DNA of 10,493 nt from DATJGR01 sp032124855 (GTDB lineage Bacteria > Pseudomonadota > Gammaproteobacteria > Pseudomonadales > Azotimanducaceae), in the NCBI GenBank assembly GCA_032124855.1, contig JAQBCT010000298.1, positions 1 to 10,493 of the forward strand, in the 5' to 3' direction. The first letter of the stretch is position 1. The number at the start of each line of letters is the position of its first letter. Shown one piece after another: positions 6,214-10,493 of this stretch. A model generated the notes under the pieces. That model ran no database searches, was not told where the DNA came from, and saw only the letters and a program-made list of their open reading frames with translations. The position numbers and the translations under genes were made by a program.

Positions 6214-6795
6214 ATGCCAGACACAAATCAAGCGACCTCGAAAAGCGACCTGATCGTCGCGCTGGATGCCGTGTTCCGCCAGCGTGGCTACGAGGGGGCA
6301 ACGCTGGCTGAACTCTCACGCGCATGCGGACTTAGCAAGGCCAGCCTCTACCACCACTTCCCTGGCGGTAAAGACGAGATGGCACGCGTGTTGTTGCGGC
6401 GCGCCGTGGCCGAACTCAATGATCGCGCCTATCGCCAACTCGACCGACCGGCGCGACGCTGGCACGAACGGCTGACGGGCTTCGTCGAAGGTTTCTCGGA
6501 ATATTGCGATGCCGGCGCGCGCAACTGCCTGGTGGCTGAACTCGCAGCCACCGGCGCGCGGGAGAAATTCGTCACGGAAATCGAAAATCAGACCAACGAA
6601 TGGCTGCGCCAGCTGAGTGCGGCATTTGCAGAGACCGGCATCTCCGAAAAGCGCGCAAGGCGTCGCGCGCAGGACCTAATGAACACATTGTACGGCGCCC
6701 TGGTCATGGCTCGCCTGAGCAACGATGTAAAAGCATTTCGCCAGTTGGTCCGGCGCCTGGGCCGCGGATTCGCGAAGGAAAAGAAGAAGGCTTAG
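6214..6795 (+). CDS. TetR/AcrR-family transcriptional repressor (YxaF/LmrA-like)
   Basis: This is a 193-residue one-component regulator. The N-terminal DNA-binding domain spans about 10-57: VFRQRGYEGATLAELSRA, then the turn and recognition helix in GLSKASLYHHF (39-49). The GGKDEM that follows is characteristic of the YxaF/LmrA branch. The C-terminal all-helical domain (about 60-190) would form the dimer and bind a small ligand, and it ends in a lysine-rich tail. The gene is divergent from the LLM flavin oxidoreductase, and the 103-bp gap holds a strong palindrome, so it most likely represses that enzyme and perhaps itself, with the enzyme's substrate or product as inducer. No ribosome binding site is evident before the ATG. 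A TATCCT at 6198-6203 could be a -10 element and would give a very short leader. The family is certain; target and ligand are inferred. Confidence 0.92.
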   Translation: MPDTNQATSKSDLIVALDAVFRQRGYEGATLAELSRACGLSKASLYHHFPGGKDEMARVLLRRAVAELNDRAYRQLDRPARRWHERLTGFVEGFSEYCDAGARNCLVAELAATGAREKFVTEIENQTNEWLRQLSAAFAETGISEKRARRRAQDLMNTLYGALVMARLSNDVKAFRQLVRRLGRGFAKEKKKA

Positions 6796-6820
6796 CGTCC
6801 CTTCGTCGTGCGGTCAGTGC

Positions 6821-8269
6821 CTAGCGCCACAAGGCATGGTAACGCGCAGCAATACTCAGCAGCCCGGTGGGTGCGTGTTTGCGACGCCACGCACTCGCCG
6901 CGAATTTGTTGATCTCCGCGCTCGTCGGATAGACGTGGATCGTCCCCATCAGCTTGCGCAGCCCCAATCCGTGGGTCATGGCAAGCACATACTCTGTGAT
7001 CAGCTCACCGGCCTGCGGCGCCACGATCGTCGCACCCAACACCCGATCTGAACCGGGCACGGTCATCACCTTGATGAAACCGCGCGTTTCGCCGTCGGCA
7101 ATGGCCCGATCGACATGCGCAAGCTCATGCCGCGTTACCTCGACCGCGATACCCTGGGCACGCGCCTCGTCCTCGGATAGTCCCACACGCGCCACTTCCG
7201 GATCGGTAAACGTAGTCCACGGCACCACCGCGTAGTTGACCTTGAATTTCTTCACCATTCCAAACAGCGAATTCACGGCGGCATACCACGCCTGGTGCGA
7301 TGCCATGTGCGTGAACTGATACGGCCCGGCGACATCGCCGCAGGCATAGATATTCTTCACGCTGCTGCGCAGATACTGATCCACCTTCACGGTGCCGTCT
7401 CGATTGAGATCGATCCCAAGTTCGGCAAGACCCAACGATTCCGTATGGGCGCGTCTGCCGACAGAAACCAGGAGCTGATCGAACTCGACGACCGTCTCCG
7501 TCCCGTCGTGGTTGGCGACCAACCTATTCGGCGCGCCAGCCTCACAACGCACTGCCTGATGCGCTGTCAACACCGTCACGCCTTCCTGGCGCAGCACGGC
7601 GGCGATCAGCTCGGCGACGTCCGCGTCTTCCTTCGGCAGAATGCGCGGCGCCATATCGATCAGCGTCACCCGGCTGCCCAGCCGCGCAAAGCTCTGCGCC
7701 AACTCACATCCGATCGGGCCGGCACCCATCACGACCAGTTGCTTCGGCAGCACCCGCAGGCCCCAGACATTGTCCGAGGTCAGCGCCCCAATATCGGCCA
7801 GACCGGGAATCGGCGGCACGAACGGCGCAGCGCCGGTTGCAAGCACGATGTTGCGCGCGGTGATCGAGCGCCCCTCGACAGCAACCGTCCACGGATCGAC
7901 GAGGCGCGCGCTGCCGGCCACACAATCGACGCCGAGCGAGCCATACCGCTCGACGGAATCGTTAGGCGCAATGGTCGCGATCGCATCGCGAACGCGTTGC
8001 ATCACCGCGTCGAAGTCCACCTCACCGGTGACGTTGCGTAGTCCGTAGCGTTCCGCGTCGTGCAGATAGTGGGCGATCTTCGCGGACCGAATCAGCGTCT
8101 TGCTCGGCACGCACCCCGTATTCAAGCAATCGCCGCCCATGGCGGCGCGTTCGATGAGCGTAACCTTTGCCCGCACCGTAGCTGCGATGAGCGAGGCGAT
8201 CAAACCAGCCGAGCCGGCGCCGATGACGATCAGATTGGCATCGTACCTCGACGGTCTTGAACCGCTCAT
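6821..8269 (-). CDS. FAD/NAD(P)-dependent disulfide oxidoreductase, Lpd/MerA-like
   Basis: This is a 482-residue flavoprotein of the class I pyridine nucleotide-disulfide oxidoreductases. The FAD-binding GAGSAG is at 17-22. The redox-active pair C48 and C53 sits in GGDCLNTGCVPSK. The NAD(P) fold GAGPIGCE is at 182-189, and ACGD at 309-312 contacts FAD. The dimerisation domain ends with IHVYPTSAEIN (444-454), whose His and Glu occupy the place of the catalytic pair in dihydrolipoamide dehydrogenase. It has no N-terminal heavy-metal domain and no C-terminal vicinal cysteines, so it is not a true mercuric reductase even though similar proteins are often labelled so. No pyruvate or oxoglutarate dehydrogenase genes are nearby. 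It begins inside the stop codon of a TVP38/TMEM64 gene (ATGA), so the two are probably translated together. Related proteins occur fused to a TVP38-type domain in other bacteria, from my recollection. The physiological substrate is unknown. Confidence 0.9.
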   Translation of the reverse strand: MSGSRPSRYDANLIVIGAGSAGLIASLIAATVRAKVTLIERAAMGGDCLNTGCVPSKTLIRSAKIAHYLHDAERYGLRNVTGEVDFDAVMQRVRDAIATIAPNDSVERYGSLGVDCVAGSARLVDPWTVAVEGRSITARNIVLATGAAPFVPPIPGLADIGALTSDNVWGLRVLPKQLVVMGAGPIGCELAQSFARLGSRVTLIDMAPRILPKEDADVAELIAAVLRQEGVTVLTAHQAVRCEAGAPNRLVANHDGTETVVEFDQLLVSVGRRAHTESLGLAELGIDLNRDGTVKVDQYLRSSVKNIYACGDVAGPYQFTHMASHQAWYAAVNSLFGMVKKFKVNYAVVPWTTFTDPEVARVGLSEDEARAQGIAVEVTRHELAHVDRAIADGETRGFIKVMTVPGSDRVLGATIVAPQAGELITEYVLAMTHGLGLRKLMGTIHVYPTSAEINKFAASAWRRKHAPTGLLSIAARYHALWR

Positions 8270-8958
8270 GGCGCATCTGCCGCACGATGAGATGTCGCGA
8301 AGGCGAGCAGCTTTCTCGCGATTAGCGGAAAGATCCCCAACAGCGTCAGCGCACCAATCATGCCGGGGCTCAGCACATCACCCATTGATTGCACCTGGGC
8401 CAGCTGCGTGCCGGCAAATACGAATACGAATGTTCCGGCCAGCATGCCGATCTGGCTCACGAGATAGAACGTACCGACCCCGATGCGCGTCACACCCATC
8501 AATAGATTGATGACGAAAAATGGGAACACCGGGACCATGCGAAGGCTGAACAGGTAGAACGCCCCATCGCGTTCAACACCACGGTTGATCGGTTCGAGGT
8601 AGCTGCCGAAGCGGCGCGTGACCCAATCACCGAGCACCAGGCGGGCGACGAGAAAGGCGACGGTCGCGCCGATGGAACTTGCGAAGGACACCAGCAACAA
8701 ACCCCACAAGACACCGAATATCGCGCCTGCGGCCACGGTCAGCACCGCGGCGCCCGGCAGCGAGAGCCCGGTGACCAGAACATACGCAACAAAGAATACG
8801 GCGCCCGCCGCCAGCGGCGCTGATTGGACGTACTCCACGGCGCGCGACCGGCTCGCCTGCAGATAGCCCAGTGATAGATAGTCGCCCAGTCCGAGCGCAA
8901 AGAACGCGCCCACCAACAGCGCGATAAGCGCGACAACGAACACACTTTTCCTCGACAA
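8266..8958 (-). CDS. TVP38/TMEM64 (VTT/DedA-like) inner-membrane protein
   Basis: This is a 230-residue membrane protein with about six hydrophobic segments, near 5-24, 50-68, 70-105, 135-155, 160-185 and 198-218. The VTT-domain core is clear: AGAIFGVLWG (77-86), then FSLRMVPVFPFFVINLLMG, where R140, P143, P146 and N151 match conserved positions of the family, and a Gly-rich segment ending in FAGTQL. Members of this superfamily are linked to lipid scrambling or transport and membrane homeostasis. It overlaps the disulfide oxidoreductase by ATGA, suggesting a joint function. The start is a TTG preceded by GGAG (8968-8971, gap 9). An in-frame TGA lies just upstream, so no longer reading exists; a GTG at codon 6 is the alternative. 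The gene diverges from hemB across 103 bp. The family call is firm, the transported substrate unknown. Confidence 0.88.
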   Translation of the reverse strand: MSRKSVFVVALIALLVGAFFALGLGDYLSLGYLQASRSRAVEYVQSAPLAAGAVFFVAYVLVTGLSLPGAAVLTVAAGAIFGVLWGLLLVSFASSIGATVAFLVARLVLGDWVTRRFGSYLEPINRGVERDGAFYLFSLRMVPVFPFFVINLLMGVTRIGVGTFYLVSQIGMLAGTFVFVFAGTQLAQVQSMGDVLSPGMIGALTLLGIFPLIARKLLAFATSHRAADAP

Positions 8959-8978
8959 CGCGGCTCACTCCACACAGA

Positions 8979-8988
8979 TGTGCGCACA
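8979..8988. promoter_or_regulatory. Perfect 10-bp palindrome in the TVP38/hemB divergent gap
   Basis: TGTGCGCACA is fully self-complementary and lies about 20 bp upstream of the TVP38 start, in the 103-bp region that must hold both divergent promoters. Short palindromes arise by chance in GC-rich DNA, so this is a weak operator candidate. I found no convincing -35/-10 pair in the gap. Confidence 0.2.
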
Positions 8989-9049
8989 ATCTCTCAACTG
9001 CATCGATACGCCCGATGCGCACGTACAGTAACATTTCGTCACCGACCTG

Positions 9050-9055
9050 AAGGAG
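9050..9055 (+). promoter_or_regulatory. Ribosome binding site selecting the GTG start of hemB
   Basis: AAGGAG with a 6-base gap to the GTG at 9062 supports that codon over the later in-frame ATG at residue 10. Confidence 0.65.
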
Positions 9056-9061
9056 CCGACC

Positions 9062-10057
9062 GTGGCACGCCAGTTTCCCAAGACACGCATGCGGCGAAAT
9101 CGCCACCATGAATTCTCCAGACGGCTGGTGCGCGAATCGACACTGAGCACCGACGATCTCATCTATCCGATGTTCATCATCGAAGGTCGGGCACAGCGCC
9201 AAAGCGTGGCCTCGATGCCAGGAATCGAACGTCTGTCGATCGACTCGCTGTTGAACGAGTGCGATGAGATTGTGTCGTTGGGCATTCCTGCCATTGCACT
9301 GTTTCCCAACATCGAAGCGAGTCTCAAAACGGCCGATGGCGAGCAGGCGTGGAATCCCGATGGGCTGATCGCGCGCGCGGTCCGCGCCGTGAAACAGCGC
9401 TTTCCCGAACTAGGAGTCATCACCGATGCCGCGCTGGACCCCTACACCACGCACGGTCAGGACGGCATCATCGACGCGAACGGCTATGTGCTCAACGACG
9501 AGAGCATCGTTGCGCTGCGACGTCAGGCGCAGGTCTGCGCAACGGCTGGCGCCGATGTCATTGCACCGTCCGACATGATGGACGGCCGCGTCGGCGCAAT
9601 CCGCACAGAGCTCGACACGCATGGTTTTGCCAACACCCAGATCATGGCGTACTCGGCAAAATATGCGTCCGCCTACTACGGGCCGTTTCGCGACGCCGTG
9701 GGATCCGCACCCACGCTCGGTAAATCCAACAAGCTCACCTATCAGATGGATCCGGCCAACAGCAACGAAGCACTCCAGGAGATTGCGCTGGACCTCGACG
9801 AAGGTGCCGATATGGTCATGGTGAAACCCGGTATGCCGTATCTCGACATCGTGCGCCGCGTCAAAGATCGTTTTGGCGTACCCACATTTGCGTACCAGGT
9901 AAGCGGCGAATACGCGATGCACATGGCCGCCATTGAACGCGGTTGGCTGAACGAGGCGGTGATTTTCGAATCGTTGCTTTGCATCAAGCGCGCTGGCGCA
10001 GATGGCGTTCTCACCTACTTCGCAAAGCGCGCAGCAACGGCACTCGCGGGACGCTAG
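9062..10057 (+). CDS. hemB: Delta-aminolevulinic acid dehydratase (porphobilinogen synthase)
   Basis: This enzyme condenses two 5-aminolevulinate molecules to porphobilinogen, the second common step of tetrapyrrole (haem) synthesis, in the cytosol. At 331 residues it is full length. The two Schiff-base lysines are visible: K200 in MAYSAKYASAYYGPFRDA and K255 in MVMVKPGMPYLDIV. In the metal loop DAALDPYTTHGQDG (122-135) the three zinc-binding cysteines are replaced by Ala and Asp, so this is the Mg-dependent, zinc-free type seen in Pseudomonas. E240, 15 residues before K255, matches the allosteric Mg site, and APSDMMDGRVGAIR (168-181) is conserved. It starts at GTG with a good ribosome binding site. 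It converges with the exopolyphosphatase gene, their stop codons sharing CTAG. In Pseudomonas hemB also lies near ppk and ppx (from memory), which supports both calls. Confidence 0.97.
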   Translation: MARQFPKTRMRRNRHHEFSRRLVRESTLSTDDLIYPMFIIEGRAQRQSVASMPGIERLSIDSLLNECDEIVSLGIPAIALFPNIEASLKTADGEQAWNPDGLIARAVRAVKQRFPELGVITDAALDPYTTHGQDGIIDANGYVLNDESIVALRRQAQVCATAGADVIAPSDMMDGRVGAIRTELDTHGFANTQIMAYSAKYASAYYGPFRDAVGSAPTLGKSNKLTYQMDPANSNEALQEIALDLDEGADMVMVKPGMPYLDIVRRVKDRFGVPTFAYQVSGEYAMHMAAIERGWLNEAVIFESLLCIKRAGADGVLTYFAKRAATALAGR

Positions 10058-10493
10058 CCTTCGAGCAGAGTCAGCGTGATGCCGGCCGGTGCCAGCCGGT
10101 CGTGCTCCCAGGCAAGCTCACGCCTCGACAATGCGTGTTCAGTAAGCCATCCGCGCGGCAGCGTCAGTTCGACGACATCGTTGCTTACTTGAATGGATGC
10201 CGCGGGCGAATCCGCGTCGGTGCGAGACCGCTCGAGAATCACCGCAATGCGTAACAGAATCGCGAGGCGTCGCACGCGCCGGGCGGCTGGAATCGAAACC
10301 GCGCCGAGCGCGAACATCGGAAAGCCACCGCGATGTGCGCGAATCAATAATGCAACGACGCGACGCTCCTCGGCGGTGAAGCCGGATAGTTCGCCGTTCT
10401 CAACCAGGTACGCGCCATGACGGTTGGGCTGGCGTGGCGAAACCAGTAGCCCTATCTCGTGCAGATCGGCGGCCCAGCCCAACCGTTGCGCAC
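10054..10493 (-). CDS. ppx: Exopolyphosphatase (Ppx/GppA family), C-terminal part, cut by window edge
   Basis: The minus-strand frame is open to the right edge, so only the last 145 or so codons are visible; the N-terminal catalytic ASKHA domain lies outside. What is present is the C-terminal helical, HD-like domain of the Ppx/GppA family: LGWAADLHEIGLLVS with the conserved HEIG, then RHGAYLVENGELSGFTAEER, a block close to the Ppx sequence HSAYILQNSDLPGF as I recall it, then the helices LAILLRIAVILERSR. The end, GWLTEHALSRRELAWEHDRL, resembles the last domain of Pseudomonas-type Ppx. These enzymes remove terminal phosphates from polyphosphate, or hydrolyse pppGpp in GppA. Location next to hemB favours Ppx. 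A TTG at 10482 is an internal Leu codon, not the start. Confidence 0.85.
   Translation of the reverse strand, partial: AQRLGWAADLHEIGLLVSPRQPNRHGAYLVENGELSGFTAEERRVVALLIRAHRGGFPMFALGAVSIPAARRVRRLAILLRIAVILERSRTDADSPAASIQVSNDVVELTLPRGWLTEHALSRRELAWEHDRLAPAGITLTLLEG

Noticed and set aside
5562..6311. A 249-codon open frame on the plus strand opposite the LLM gene, running into the TetR gene
   Set aside because: It crosses the LLM/TetR intergenic region and overlaps two genes with clear family matches; its product resembles no family.
7295..8041. A 248-codon plus-strand open frame opposite the disulfide oxidoreductase gene
   Set aside because: It is antisense to a gene with all expected cofactor motifs; the His/Arg-rich product has no domain.
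6821..8269. Mercuric reductase (merA)
   Set aside because: It lacks the N-terminal heavy-metal domain and the C-terminal vicinal cysteines, and no mer genes are adjacent.
6821..8269. Dihydrolipoamide dehydrogenase (lpd) of a 2-oxoacid dehydrogenase complex
   Set aside because: No E1 or E2 genes are nearby, the C-terminal motif is IHVYPT rather than the usual HAHPT form, and the partner is a TVP38 membrane gene.
1..10493. Mobile element, prophage, toxin-antitoxin, CRISPR or defence system
   Set aside because: I found no transposase, integrase, terminal repeats, direct-repeat array or defence-type domain. All genes look chromosomal and similar in composition.

Overview
The window reads as an ordinary chromosomal stretch of a GC-rich proteobacterium, most likely a gammaproteobacterium. 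The grounds are a YheS-type ABC-F ATPase, a Mg-type porphobilinogen synthase close to the Pseudomonas form, and a Ppx-type exopolyphosphatase beside hemB, a neighbourhood I recall from Pseudomonas. Genes are densely packed on both strands, and no gap exceeds about 105 bases. I see no mobile element, phage gene, CRISPR array, tRNA or rRNA. No species can be named from the sequence alone.

Layout, left to right. (1) 59-808 (+) encodes an orphan ParA-type ATPase with no ParB beside it. A perfect consensus DnaA box lies just upstream. (2) 884-2776 (+) encodes a duplicated-ATPase ABC-F ribosome-associated protein of the YheS group, separated from parA by 75 bp holding a small hairpin. (3) 4760 down to 2755 (-) is a compact three-gene unit: an ECF sigma factor, a one-span membrane protein that is probably its anti-sigma factor, and an exported protein with two PDZ domains and no protease domain. 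The first two genes overlap and the third follows closely, so this looks like one envelope-sensing operon. (4) 6110 down to 4833 (-) encodes a luciferase-like (LLM) flavin-dependent oxidoreductase. It is divergent from 6214-6795 (+), a TetR-family repressor. The 103 bp between them hold a near-perfect 23-bp palindrome and a second inverted repeat, which are good operator candidates. (5) 8958 down to 6821 (-) is a two-gene unit joined by an ATGA stop/start overlap: a TVP38/TMEM64 membrane protein followed by a FAD/NAD(P)-dependent disulfide oxidoreductase related to Lpd and MerA. (6) 9062-10057 (+) is hemB. (7) From the right edge to 10054 (-) is the C-terminal part of an exopolyphosphatase gene whose stop codon shares CTAG with the hemB stop.

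The units look functionally separate: DNA/cargo positioning, translation, envelope stress, a regulated flavin monooxygenase, a membrane-linked redox pair, and haem and polyphosphate metabolism. The most interesting parts are the sigma/anti-sigma/PDZ module, the palindromes between the LLM and TetR genes, and the DnaA box before parA. None of them is clearly a new system on sequence alone.
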